Positions 44,680 to 53,498 of a DNA stretch of 64,000 bases are shown here, one piece after another (positions within the stretch are counted from its first letter, which is position 1; each line of letters opens with the position of its first letter). Source of the stretch: Anaerobaca lacustris (GTDB lineage Bacteria; Planctomycetota; Phycisphaerae; Sedimentisphaerales; Anaerobacaceae). The position numbers and the translations under genes are program-made. The stretch lies in NCBI RefSeq assembly GCF_030012215.1, contig NZ_JASCXX010000012.1:105792-169791 (forward strand), written 5' to 3'. The notes below the pieces were generated by a model. The model had not been told where the DNA came from. It ran no database searches and was given only the letters and a program-made list of their open reading frames with translations.

Positions 44680-47262
44680 TTACTGTCCGATGAGGGTCAG
44701 ATCGAGAACCTCCTCGGCCGTGATACACCGGTCGTAGATCCGGACATCGTCGAAGGTCCCGTTGCAGTCGTCGTTGTCACGATGACCGCCGCCGAGGAAG
44801 ACGGTGGTGCCGGGATCGACCCACTCGGATTCGTTGGTGGCCACCAATTCACCGTCGAGGTACAGGTACTGATCGACGACGTCAGGAGTCGCTGTGCGAC
44901 GGTACCACGTCATGCAGATGTGATACCATGTGCCGGCTTCCAGGTGGACACCGCGCACGTAGCCGGACTGAATGCGCCCGGCCAGTTCACCGCTGCCGTA
45001 GACCCACATCTCCCAGTCGTTGCCGTCGGCGCTGTTGTCGAAGACGCTGTTGTAGTTGTACAGCCAGGTGGGTCGGAACCACAGAGCCACCGCGCCCCGG
45101 CCGCCCAGGACATAGTCGATGGCGACGTAGTCGTTGTCCGTCTGGCCGTCGGTCCCGATCAGTTCCAGGGCCATGCCGTCGATGCCATCGACGTACCGAT
45201 GATCGCCGTCGGCGCCGTCGACCATGAACACCGGGAAGCCGCTGGCCACGTCCTGAACGGTGCCCTCAAGCGGCAGGTGTACGAGCATGCCGTCGTGGCC
45301 ATGCGACCATACATCGACCAATACGACGTCCTTGACCACGTGCTGTCCGTCGCTGGCGGTCAGTTGGAACGTGTAGATACCGGGCGCCGTGATCGCGACC
45401 ACGGTTTCGACCTGCGTCGGGTTCTCGATGACGATGGCGTCGGGCCCGTCGATCTTCTCCCACAACGCGGTCACTTCACCGACCGGACTGCCGTCGAGGT
45501 CTTCCACAGTGCCTGACAGCACGATCGATCCGGTGCCGTCCGGTTCGAGCCAGACGAGCTGATCTGCGCCGGCCTCGACGGTGGGCGGCATATTGTTCGG
45601 ATAGACCTCCTGGGCGATCTGCTCGGGCGCGAGCACGCGGTCATAGATCTTGACGTCGTCGAACGTGGCGTTGCAGAAATCGTTGTTGGCGTGTCCGCCG
45701 CCCAGGAAGAAGGTCGGGCCCGGATCGACCCAGGTCCCCGTCATCTCCTGGGCCAGCCTGCCATTGACGTACAACTGCGTGGTGACCCGTCCGGGCAGAT
45801 TCGGATCGCGCGCCCAGGTGCAGGCGAAATGCCACCATTTCCCCTGCCCGTTGCCATCCTCGGCCAGGGCGTTCAGATTCGCCGTGACCGCCGTGTCGCT
45901 TTCGACGCGGAAGCGGGCCCGGCCGTCACCGTAGATCCACATCTCCCAGTCGTCCTGGTTGCCGGAGTTGTCGAAGACCGAATGGTAGTTGTAGAAGTCG
46001 ATGGGCCTCATCCAGAGGGCGATCGTCCCGCGGTCGGGCAGGATCAGATCGAGGCTCACCCAATCGCCGGTCTCGGTGAAGTCGTCGCTGAGCAGATTGA
46101 GCCCTTGGCCGACCTTTCCTTCGACGTACTCGGAGACGCCGTGGGCGCCGTCGACGATCACGCCGTGGTTGTTGTTGCCGGAGACATCGTTGACGGTCAG
46201 ACCGTTCCACGGCTCCTCGAAGTCCCACCCAACGATCAGGCCGCCATACCCGGGAGCCCAGACGTTGACGGACAACTGATCTGTCACGGTATAGGCGCCG
46301 TCGTCGGCGGAGAGCTGTAGAACGTATTGGCCGGTCGTGCGGAAGGTCGCGGTGGCATCGGCGATCGCATTGGGATCGACGCCGGGCTCGAAGATCACTT
46401 CGTCCGGCCCCGAGAGGAGCTGCCAGACCACGGCCACATTCGGATTGTCATCGACGACCATGCCGCTGAGATGGGCCACGGCCACGCCGTTCGGCTCCAT
46501 CTCGACGGTCAGGTTGGGTCCGGCATCAACGGAGGGGGCCACGTTCACGGCGAGCACGCTCTCGCCGGCAACGCCCAGGGAGAGCACCTCGTGAGATTCC
46601 AGTGGTGTATCCCAGATGGCCACCGTCGAGACGTGGATCGGGGCGTCGTCCCCGTCCTGCTCGTATCCAGCACAGAACAGCAGCAGGGTCTCGGCCAGGC
46701 TGAAGCGACCGTCGATGCCCTGCTGGTTGCCTTTGAAGATCTCCACGCCGTCGAAGTAGACGTCATGCCGCAGGCCGTTGTCTACGACGAGGACCATGCG
46801 ATACCAGGTCTCCGGCTGGGTGAAGAAACCGGCGCTGCTGGTGTAGCCGACGGCCCCGATGCCGACGGCCCCGCTCGAGTTGATCGTCCAGTCCGAATCG
46901 TCGACGTTGGTTGGATCGGTCTGGAACAGATCGTTGTAGCCGGCTGGCGGGTCGGACAGGCTGTCGGCCGGATAGCTGAAGTCGATCAGCAGGGTGTACT
47001 CATTGACCTTGGCGCCGCCGCCGTTGGGGGCGATGCCATGAGCGCAGATGTAGTAGCTGCCCTCGCCGATGGTGACGGCGCCGTCGGTGGCGGTGACACC
47101 GGCAGCGGGAGCGACTGTGCCGACCAGCTCCAGCGCGTTTCCGATAGTGGCGACATTGGGATCCGGCCCATCGAACTCCCACAGGCTGGCCGGGTCGGGC
47201 AGGCCCGCACGGGCCGACAGCGCAAAGCTCAGAACCACAAACAAGAACGCAAACCTCTTCAT
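44680..47262 (-). CDS. Secreted multi-LamG/PKD-like protein
   Basis: An 860-residue exported protein. Signal peptide 1-19 (FLFVVLSFALSARA), then a concanavalin-like LamG domain (about 20-230), a PKD/Ig-like domain (about 240-340), a second LamG (about 345-550), a second Ig-like domain (about 555-660) and a third LamG (about 665-855). The last two LamG domains share the motif FFLGGGH/VFLGGGH, N/D-DFCNATFDDVKIYDR or DDCNGTFDDVRIYDR, so they arose by duplication. LamG domains bind glycans or act as adhesion modules. There is no sorting tail. It follows the pseudopilin gene by 47 bp and is probably co-transcribed. Confidence 0.85.
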   Translation of the reverse strand: MKRFAFLFVVLSFALSARAGLPDPASLWEFDGPDPNVATIGNALELVGTVAPAAGVTATDGAVTIGEGSYYICAHGIAPNGGGAKVNEYTLLIDFSYPADSLSDPPAGYNDLFQTDPTNVDDSDWTINSSGAVGIGAVGYTSSAGFFTQPETWYRMVLVVDNGLRHDVYFDGVEIFKGNQQGIDGRFSLAETLLLFCAGYEQDGDDAPIHVSTVAIWDTPLESHEVLSLGVAGESVLAVNVAPSVDAGPNLTVEMEPNGVAVAHLSGMVVDDNPNVAVVWQLLSGPDEVIFEPGVDPNAIADATATFRTTGQYVLQLSADDGAYTVTDQLSVNVWAPGYGGLIVGWDFEEPWNGLTVNDVSGNNNHGVIVDGAHGVSEYVEGKVGQGLNLLSDDFTETGDWVSLDLILPDRGTIALWMRPIDFYNYHSVFDNSGNQDDWEMWIYGDGRARFRVESDTAVTANLNALAEDGNGQGKWWHFACTWARDPNLPGRVTTQLYVNGRLAQEMTGTWVDPGPTFFLGGGHANNDFCNATFDDVKIYDRVLAPEQIAQEVYPNNMPPTVEAGADQLVWLEPDGTGSIVLSGTVEDLDGSPVGEVTALWEKIDGPDAIVIENPTQVETVVAITAPGIYTFQLTASDGQHVVKDVVLVDVWSHGHDGMLVHLPLEGTVQDVASGFPVFMVDGADGDHRYVDGIDGMALELIGTDGQTDNDYVAIDYVLGGRGAVALWFRPTWLYNYNSVFDNSADGNDWEMWVYGSGELAGRIQSGYVRGVHLEAGTWYHICMTWYRRTATPDVVDQYLYLDGELVATNESEWVDPGTTVFLGGGHRDNDDCNGTFDDVRIYDRCITAEEVLDLTLIGQ

Positions 47263-47309
47263 ACCTTTCTCCTTTCCAAGCGTAGCACGTTGACAATATG
47301 GCGGTGAGA

Positions 47310-48056
47310 TTACTGATCGATCAGAGGCGATTTGCTCTCGCCGTCCGGCGCGCAGAGACGCCAGGAGTCCTCACGGCGGACGGTCTGGACCTGGCCGTCC
47401 AGGAAGACGGCATTGACCACGCCCTTCTCCGGATCGCGGGTCAGGTGAAACGTGCCGAAACTGTCCCACTGTTCGTAGATGCACATGGCCGTGTCGTTGA
47501 AGGCGTATTTGTTGTAGGGGGGTGTGATCCAGAGGTTCTCTTCGGCGAAGAAGACGATCTCGCCGTGGCGTTTGATGTTGGCCACGGACTTGTCGCTGAG
47601 GTACGAATTCATCGAATAGCTGTAGTTCGGCACGATGGGGACGCTGGCGACGTGTTGCGGATGGCTGGGGCCGTACTCGCGGGCGATCCCGAAGAACGAG
47701 GGGCAAATGTGAATGTCTTTGCCTTTGAGGTATCGCCAGAACGGTCCGGCGTACTCGGGGTGCTTCTCCAGGTCGAAGTCCGGATTGTGCCAGCGACAGT
47801 AGCGGTGCGGCTCGTTGCGATACTCCATGTGCTGATTGTAGAAACTCGTCCAGGCATTGGGCATTTTGCCGTTGTTGTCCTCGATGTACATGTGCGCCAG
47901 GATGCCGTAGGACTTGAGATTGGACTTGCAGACGACGAAGCGGGCCTGCTCCCGCGCCCGGCTCAACGCCGGCACGAGCATGCCCATCAGCAGGGCGATG
48001 ATGGCGATCACGACAAGAAGCTCAATCAGGGTGAATCCACGGCGACCCTGGATCAT
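47310..48056 (-). CDS. Type II/IV pseudopilin of planctomycete type
   Basis: The 248-residue protein has the prepilin cleavage/methylation motif [17 protein letters not shown] (residues about 8-24, cut before Phe). Next come the conserved [20 protein letters not shown] helix and a C-terminal globular region that ends with [13 protein letters not shown], like the H-X9-DG region of planctomycete pseudopilins. Such proteins are often highly multiplied and placed before one exported protein each. Here the partner is the LamG protein. ATG at 48056 is supported by GGAGGTGGC; the longer frame before it is not. It would need a prepilin peptidase encoded elsewhere. Confidence 0.88.
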   Translation of the reverse strand: MIQGRRGFTLIELLVVIAIIALLMGMLVPALSRAREQARFVVCKSNLKSYGILAHMYIEDNNGKMPNAWTSFYNQHMEYRNEPHRYCRWHNPDFDLEKHPEYAGPFWRYLKGKDIHICPSFFGIAREYGPSHPQHVASVPIVPNYSYSMNSYLSDKSVANIKRHGEIVFFAEENLWITPPYNKYAFNDTAMCIYEQWDSFGTFHLTRDPEKGVVNAVFLDGQVQTVRREDSWRLCAPDGESKSPLIDQ

Positions 48057-48592
48057 ACTGCCACCTCCTTCATGCAAGATCTGTTCACGCCGGCATACGT
48101 TGCGTGGCGGGAACGCTCGCACACATTAACGCGGGCAATTGTTAGTGTAGTGTTCGCATTGTGTGGTTTTCTCGTTCCTTTCCCAATTCACCAGGCAAAA
48201 AAGGGGTGACGCTTGGCCGTGCAACGGCTCCCTCTTCTTGCTCAGAACCACTCGGCTCCCGGAGAAGAAAGCGGGCGCAGCTTGGCATGTGTGTTGCGTA
48301 ACCTTTTGTAATACAGGCACTTAAGCCGCCTCCGGTCAGCCGTTGGCGGCCTCGAAGGATGGAACGTGAAGCCCAAAGAAGAACGTCCACCCTTACAGAA
48401 GACCCACTCGTGATTATACACAAGAGCGACGGATTCTCAAGGTCCGAGAGCGATTCTCGATTGGGCCCCGGCACGTCCTCGGCCCGGCACGCAAGGCCGG
48501 CCAAAAAAAAAATCGCAGAATTGGACTTGAACACAAACGGGGGCAGGGATATACTTGTAGTAGTTGTAGTAGTACAAATTCTGAGGTGGCAT
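48057..48592. other. Divergent intergenic region
   Basis: This 536-bp gap lies between the divergent pseudopilin and GntR genes. It contains a weak minus-strand promoter (TTGGGA, 17 bp, CACAAT; 48186-48158), a 10-base A-tract (48503-48512), and the plus-strand promoter and operator of the GntR operon. No gene is supported. Confidence 0.55.
48527..48577 (+). promoter_or_regulatory. Promoter and YtrA-type operator of the ABC operon
   Basis: TTGAAC (48527-48532), 17 bp, TATACT (48550-48555) form a good promoter. Overlapping its -10 and start site is TTGTA (48555-48559), 13 bp, TACAA (48573-48577), with two direct TTGTAGTAG repeats inside. YtrA-type GntR repressors bind inverted repeats with this kind of 13-bp spacing (as I recall for Bacillus YtrA), so self-repression by the first gene product is likely. 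Confidence 0.65.
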
Positions 48593-48988
48593 ATGCAATT
48601 TCGCATCGACAACGCGTCCGACCGGCCCGTGTATCTGCAGATCATCGATCAGGTCAAGCGCGAGATCGCGCTCGGCCGGCTCGCTCGGAACGAGAGGCTG
48701 CCGACCGTCCGCCAGTTGGCTCAGCAGCTCACGATCAACCCGAACACCATCGCCAAGGCCTATCGCCAGCTCGAACAGGAGGGCATCATCGTCACCCGGG
48801 CCGGCGCCGGCGCCTTCGTCGCCAGCCTGGACAGCAATCTGAGCAGGGCGGTGCGCAGACGAATCGTCTGTGACGAACTCGAACGCATCGTCGTCGAGGC
48901 GTTCCACATGCAGATCGACAAGGCGACGTTGGTTGAATGGTTCCATCGCGCGATTGAGAGATTCAATCTGGTGTCGAAAGAGGCATAG
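48593..48988 (+). CDS. GntR-family repressor, YtrA subfamily
   Basis: A 131-residue protein with a winged-helix HTH at about 10-75 (RPVYLQIIDQVKREIALGRL, LPTVRQLAQQLTINPNTIAKA, GAGAFVAS) and only a short helical C-terminal part instead of an effector domain, as in the YtrA subfamily. YtrA regulators repress adjacent ABC transporter operons and respond to cell-envelope stress. ATG at 48593 follows GAGGTGG; the in-frame extension upstream overlaps the promoter and is rejected. It heads a row of eight closely spaced plus-strand genes. Confidence 0.88.
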   Translation: MQFRIDNASDRPVYLQIIDQVKREIALGRLARNERLPTVRQLAQQLTINPNTIAKAYRQLEQEGIIVTRAGAGAFVASLDSNLSRAVRRRIVCDELERIVVEAFHMQIDKATLVEWFHRAIERFNLVSKEA

Positions 48989-49015
48989 GTTCATTTCCAG
49001 ACGTGAGGGACGAAG

Positions 49016-50407
49016 ATGCAGAGACGGTCGAAGAGAATACTGATCGGCATGGGTGTCGTCGTTGGCTTGCTTGTCGCGGTCTATGGCGTCGCGCTGGCCC
49101 GGTCTCACGGCAAACTGCGCCGGGCCTATGAGGACCTGAAACACGCGGGCCGGCCCATGACGGCGGCCAAAGTGGTCCCGGAACCGATTCCGGATGCCCG
49201 CAACGCCGCACCGCTCTACCAGCAGGCGGTTGCCACGCTCAAGGGGTTGCCGGCCCCGAAGAAGGACCTGCTCGAATACGCGGGCCGGCTGGCGTACGGT
49301 CTTCTGGCCCACGATCTCGACGCCGATCAGGTGAGCGAGTTCGAACAACTCATCCAACGAGAAGAGGTTGCTTCGGCATTGGCTTTGCTCGAAGAGGCCA
49401 TGCAGCGACCCGCATGTCGATTCGACCGCGACTACAAAGCCGGCCGACTCGATGGGCCGTTCGGGTTCCATGATCTACGACGTCTCGCCGCCATCGCGAG
49501 GGCCGGGGCCTACCGCCGGGCCAAGGCCGGTGACGGGACCGCCGCGTGGGAAGTGGTCCGGCGTCAATTCAAGATCGCAGATGCGCTGGCCCCCGATCCG
49601 AGCATGGACACGCAGTTCGCGCGTCTGTGTCTGATCCGAGACTGCTGTTACACGATTCAGATGCTCTGCGCTGTCTCGCCGCCCGACGCGGACACCTGTC
49701 GAAAGTTACAGGATATCCTCAAGGACCTCGACGGCGTGGAACCCCTGGTGCGGGCGGTGGACGCCGAACGCCTGGTGCGAGGCGAGTGGTTCTTCCGCCT
49801 GTCGAATGACGAGTTGTACAAGGCCATGCAGGACGATCAGCCGGTGGGCAACGAGGACAACGCGCTGGAGACGATCAATCGGGCGATGTTCCGCATTGTG
49901 ACCTTCCGACCGTTGTTCGTCGCAGCCCACGCCGCCTACCTGCGCGCGATGCACAAAGCGGTAGAGATGTTCGAGAGTCCTTTCGTGCCGAGGGACACGG
50001 GCATTCGAAAGGAGTTCAACGATGCGCGGGGCAAGCACTTCCTCACGCACTGGGCCACGCATGTCAATGACTTCTTCAAAGGGGTCCATTGCGATATGGT
50101 TGCCCGGCTGCACATGACGCGGGCCGGCCTGGGACTGCTCGAATACCGCACCGAACACGGCGCTTTGCCACCATCGCTGGACGATTTGAAGCTGGAGAAG
50201 CTCATCGATCCGTACGTGGAGCAACCGTTGCGCTATCGTGTCGAGCCTGATGGCTTCCTCGTCTACAGCGTCGGCGAAGACATGCACGACAATGGCGGCG
50301 CTGCGAGGCAGCGCCGGAGGTCGGACGATCCTCGCAGCAAGGTCCCGGACCACGACCTGCTCTGGCGGTTCAGCGACGCCGAGGGCAGCACGACCGAGAA
50401 CATCTGA
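49016..50407 (+). CDS. Membrane-anchored protein of unknown function (pseudopilin-like C-terminus)
   Basis: I do not recognise this 463-residue protein. One membrane segment (about 8-28) is followed by a helical body rich in Ala, Arg and Leu (LYQQAVATLKGLP, RAGAYRRAKAGDG, ARLCLIRDCC). The last 100 residues read RAGLGLLEYRTEHGALPPSLDDL, then DPYVEQPLRYRVEPDGFLVYSVGED and DNGG. This resembles the C-terminus of type II secretion pseudopilins and planctomycete relatives. It lies between the GntR gene (27 bp) and the ABC ATPase gene (25 bp), so it probably works with the transporter. Comparable proteins sit in similar operons of planctomycetes, to my knowledge unnamed. Confidence 0.7.
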   Translation: MQRRSKRILIGMGVVVGLLVAVYGVALARSHGKLRRAYEDLKHAGRPMTAAKVVPEPIPDARNAAPLYQQAVATLKGLPAPKKDLLEYAGRLAYGLLAHDLDADQVSEFEQLIQREEVASALALLEEAMQRPACRFDRDYKAGRLDGPFGFHDLRRLAAIARAGAYRRAKAGDGTAAWEVVRRQFKIADALAPDPSMDTQFARLCLIRDCCYTIQMLCAVSPPDADTCRKLQDILKDLDGVEPLVRAVDAERLVRGEWFFRLSNDELYKAMQDDQPVGNEDNALETINRAMFRIVTFRPLFVAAHAAYLRAMHKAVEMFESPFVPRDTGIRKEFNDARGKHFLTHWATHVNDFFKGVHCDMVARLHMTRAGLGLLEYRTEHGALPPSLDDLKLEKLIDPYVEQPLRYRVEPDGFLVYSVGEDMHDNGGAARQRRRSDDPRSKVPDHDLLWRFSDAEGSTTENI

Positions 50408-50432
50408 GCGAATCTGGAAAGGAAGGTACGGC

Positions 50433-51413
50433 GTGCTCGTACAGACAGAACAGGAAACGGCTTGCGAGGCCGGCGTGCAGCCGACGGTCGTGGAATGCCA
50501 CGGACTGACGAAGGTCTTCCGCCGGCCGTTTGCGGGTCTCGACAAGGCGGTGTGTGCCCTGCGCGACGTCTCTCTGTCCGTTCGCCAAGGCCAGATCGTC
50601 GGGCTGATCGGCCCCAACGGCGCGGGCAAGTCCACGCTGCTGAACCTGATCGCGGGATTGATCCTGCCCACGCAAGGGCGGGTGACGATCTGCGGCCACC
50701 CGGCCCGGTCGGTGGCCGCGCGACGCTACCTGGGCTATATGCCGGAGCACCCGGTCTTTCCCGGCCTCTACACCGCGCGGGCCGTGCTGCGGTACCACGC
50801 GGCCTTGCTGGGCTTGTCGGCCCAAGGCGTCGCCCGGCAGGTGGACGCGTCGATTCAGCGGCTGCACATGCAGGAGTTCGCCGACCGGCCGGCGTCCGAT
50901 TTCTCGCAAGGCATGAAACAGCGGCTGGCCCTGGCCATCGCCATGATGTCCGATCCGCCGTTGTTGCTGCTCGATGAGCCGAGCAACGGCCTCGACCCGA
51001 TCGGCATCGTCGAGCTGCGCGACCTGCTCCAGCAGTTGCGTGACGCCGGCGCATCGGTCGTGATCAGCTCTCACCGATTGGGCGAGCTGGAGAAGTTGAC
51101 CTCGGACTACATCTTCATGCACCGCGGCCGGATCGTGCAGTTCGGCGACGAGCTGAACGCCAGCCAGGCCGGTCAACTGCGTGTCGGCGTGGTCTCCCAC
51201 GGCGAGTCGGTCGCGCGGGCGGCCCTTCCGGCGTCCAGGGTGCTCAGCGTCTGCGACACCGAACTGATGATCGCGATCGGCGAGCCCGACGAGGTCCCCG
51301 ACGTCGTCCGCGACCTCGTGGCCGGAGGAGCGAAGATCACCAGCGTGCTTCTGCAGCGAGAGAACATCGAAGAGGTCTTCCTTCGCCTCTGTGATGAAGG
51401 GAACAACCGATGA
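50433..51413 (+). CDS. ABC transporter ATP-binding protein
   Basis: A 326-residue ABC ATPase with Walker A GPNGAGKST (60-68), signature FSQGMKQRL (about 157-165), Walker B LLLLDEPSNGLD (177-188) and the switch His in VISSHRLGELEKL. A C-terminal extension (about 240-326) is of the type found in NatA/EcsA-like exporters. It is coupled by ATGA to the permease gene that follows. The start is GTG at 50433 with AAGGAAGG; the long in-frame extension upstream overlaps the previous gene. Probably exports a lipid, peptide or antibiotic-like compound, or senses envelope stress. Confidence 0.9.
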   Translation: MLVQTEQETACEAGVQPTVVECHGLTKVFRRPFAGLDKAVCALRDVSLSVRQGQIVGLIGPNGAGKSTLLNLIAGLILPTQGRVTICGHPARSVAARRYLGYMPEHPVFPGLYTARAVLRYHAALLGLSAQGVARQVDASIQRLHMQEFADRPASDFSQGMKQRLALAIAMMSDPPLLLLDEPSNGLDPIGIVELRDLLQQLRDAGASVVISSHRLGELEKLTSDYIFMHRGRIVQFGDELNASQAGQLRVGVVSHGESVARAALPASRVLSVCDTELMIAIGEPDEVPDVVRDLVAGGAKITSVLLQRENIEEVFLRLCDEGNNR

Positions 51414-52174
51414 GAGCGTACGAGCTGATACGAGAAACTTACTTCCGCCGGAGCTACATCTGGATCGCCCACCTGAGCTGGCTGGCGGTCTACGGCGTGT
51501 TCTGGTGGAGCTTCGTCCCCACCAAAACGGAGACCATGGGCAAGTTCATCCTCATCGGCAGCGGTCTGTTCCTGGCCTTGACCCTCAGCGCGGGAATCTT
51601 CGGCGACGACATCGCCTCGGGACGCATCTGCGTGCTGGTGACGAAACCATTTTGGACGGGCAAGCTCTACCTCTTTCGCTTCCTCGGCCTCTCTCTTCAG
51701 GCAGCCGTGCATCTGCTGTTGACGGGTGTCCTTATCTCCGTCCTCGATCTGTTGACGCCCAGGAACAGCATCGAGGGACTGGGCGTGTGGTTGCTGGCCT
51801 CGTGGCTGCTGTTCAACGCCGTTGCGGCCCTCTCGACATCCCTGTCGGTGGTTCTCGGGCGGGCGTTCAATTCCCTGTTGTTGCTCGTCGTCTTCGTCGC
51901 GGGCTATCTCCTGATGAACGCCCTGATGGTTCTGCTGCGTGGAGAAGCAGGGGCGGGGTGGCTGACGGCCTTCGTGCGGTACGCATGGCCGCCCTTCGAG
52001 TTGTTGCGTAAATTCGCCGGCGGGGAATACGGCCCGCACGCCCTGACCGTCGGTCGGTTCAGTCTGTCCCACAGCGTCGCCTGCGTCGTGCACAGCCTGA
52101 TGCTGACGTGTGTCTACGGCGCCGTCGGCATCCTGCTGCTGTGCCGTCGGCAGTTCTCGCGCGTGCGGGATTAA
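51410..52174 (+). CDS. ABC-2-type transporter permease
   Basis: The 254-residue protein has six membrane segments with the ABC-2 export layout: an amphipathic entry (MRAYELIRETYFRRSY), GIFGDDIASGRICVLVTKPFW (a characteristic cytosolic loop of such permeases) and further hydrophobic spans. It overlaps the ATPase gene by four bases, so they make one transporter. Substrate unknown. It is followed 24 bp later by the redoxin-like gene. Confidence 0.82.
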   Translation: MRAYELIRETYFRRSYIWIAHLSWLAVYGVFWWSFVPTKTETMGKFILIGSGLFLALTLSAGIFGDDIASGRICVLVTKPFWTGKLYLFRFLGLSLQAAVHLLLTGVLISVLDLLTPRNSIEGLGVWLLASWLLFNAVAALSTSLSVVLGRAFNSLLLLVVFVAGYLLMNALMVLLRGEAGAGWLTAFVRYAWPPFELLRKFAGGEYGPHALTVGRFSLSHSVACVVHSLMLTCVYGAVGILLLCRRQFSRVRD

Positions 52175-52198
52175 CGGTCGTGAATCCTTGACGTCTAT

Positions 52199-53476
52199 AT
52201 GCCAATGAGCAAGAAGATCAACATCTGGATCCTGGTGACGGCGGCGGCCGTGGTTGTCGAGGGCTGGGCCCTGTACGTGGTCGGCGCTTCGTCCGCCCGC
52301 TGGCGGCCGGCGATGATTGTGGCCGAGGAACCGGCGGCGCGGGCCCTGTACGAGGCCATGGTTCAGGCGGCGCGCGACGCCGAGACCCTGTCGTATCGAA
52401 GTATCTGCAGCGGTCCGGACAGCGGGCCTTCAGCCTACACCGTCCAGCTCAAGAAGCCCAACCTCGTTCATGTGGAGATGACCAACGGGATGAGCACGAA
52501 GGTCACGACGGTCCTTGGCGACGGCGATCGCGTGCGGATCTTTTGGTCGGGCGACCGGCCGTTTCTGAAGGTCGATGACTTTGAACGTAACGAACCGACG
52601 CAATCCAACGTCTATGTGGACATGACCGGTTCGCCCGCCGAAGTCGCGGACGAAATGGCTCGGCTCGGGGTCGCCTGGAGCGATCTTGTGTGGTCACCGA
52701 GCGTGTTCTTCAACGGTGCGGATGAGTTCGAGCCCCACATCGACGGAATTCGCCTTCGAGGGACGAACGAGGCCTCGGGCGAGGAGTGCGACGTGATCGA
52801 GGTCAGTTACTTCAAGGCGCAGCGCACGCGGCATTACTGGCTCTCGCGGAAGGACCATCTGCCTCGCCGGATCAAGGAGATCGTCCGGCTGGCGGGCCAC
52901 AATCGCGTGATCGCCGAGGACTGGTTCCGTGTGGAAATCGACGAGCGAATTTCGGACGAGACGTTCGCGTGGACTCCGCCGGAAGGGTCTGACGCGTGGA
53001 CTCCTCCGGAGTGGGAAGAGTTTCTCCTGAAACCTGGGACAGAGGCGCCGGATTTCGAACTGGCCCTGGCGCAAAAAGGCGTGATCCGCCTGTCCGACTT
53101 GCGGGGCAAAGTCGTATGGCTCTGTCTCTGGCAGGTCGGCTCGCCCGAGTGCCGCGAACAGATGCGATATCTCCAGTCGTTGCACGAGAAGACGAAAGAC
53201 ACGCCACTGGCGGTTCTTGGCGCAAACGTTACCGACGACCGACGCATCGCGCAAGCGTTCCTGCGCGACGAGGCGATTTCGCTTCCCTGCGTCCTCGATT
53301 CCTCCGAGGAGGTGGCGAAGCTCTTTGCCGAAGGCTATGGGATGAAATCCAGCGATGGGCCCGTCAATTTCGTCATCGGGCGCGACGGGAAGATCGTTGA
53401 CGCATGGTATGGACAGGACCGAAACCGCGCCCCGGCGGCGTTGCAGGCGGCGGGGGTGCAGGACGTGGACCGTTGA
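52199..53476 (+). CDS. LolA-like plus redoxin-domain protein, membrane-anchored
   Basis: The 425-residue protein has one membrane segment (about 8-28). A beta-rich, LolA/DUF2092-like domain follows (about 50-270: SYRSICSGPDSG, YTVQLKKPNLVHVEM, HYWLSRKDHLPRRI). The C-terminal thioredoxin-fold domain (about 280-420) starts APDFELALAQKGVIRLSDLRGKVVWLCLW. Where TlpA-like proteins have a CxxC motif, it reads GSPECREQM: only the second Cys (about 318) remains. It may thus bind or reduce by a single Cys or be non-catalytic. Planctomycetes have many such LolA-redoxin fusions. Its place between two ABC systems hints at an envelope role. Confidence 0.75.
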   Translation: MPMSKKINIWILVTAAAVVVEGWALYVVGASSARWRPAMIVAEEPAARALYEAMVQAARDAETLSYRSICSGPDSGPSAYTVQLKKPNLVHVEMTNGMSTKVTTVLGDGDRVRIFWSGDRPFLKVDDFERNEPTQSNVYVDMTGSPAEVADEMARLGVAWSDLVWSPSVFFNGADEFEPHIDGIRLRGTNEASGEECDVIEVSYFKAQRTRHYWLSRKDHLPRRIKEIVRLAGHNRVIAEDWFRVEIDERISDETFAWTPPEGSDAWTPPEWEEFLLKPGTEAPDFELALAQKGVIRLSDLRGKVVWLCLWQVGSPECREQMRYLQSLHEKTKDTPLAVLGANVTDDRRIAQAFLRDEAISLPCVLDSSEEVAKLFAEGYGMKSSDGPVNFVIGRDGKIVDAWYGQDRNRAPAALQAAGVQDVDR

Positions 53477-53498
53477 ATGAGGAACGAGAGGTTTCAAA

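Noticed and set aside
48503..48512. Ten-base A-tract as a mobile-element end
   Set aside because: No terminal inverted repeats, target duplication or transposase gene is present nearby.
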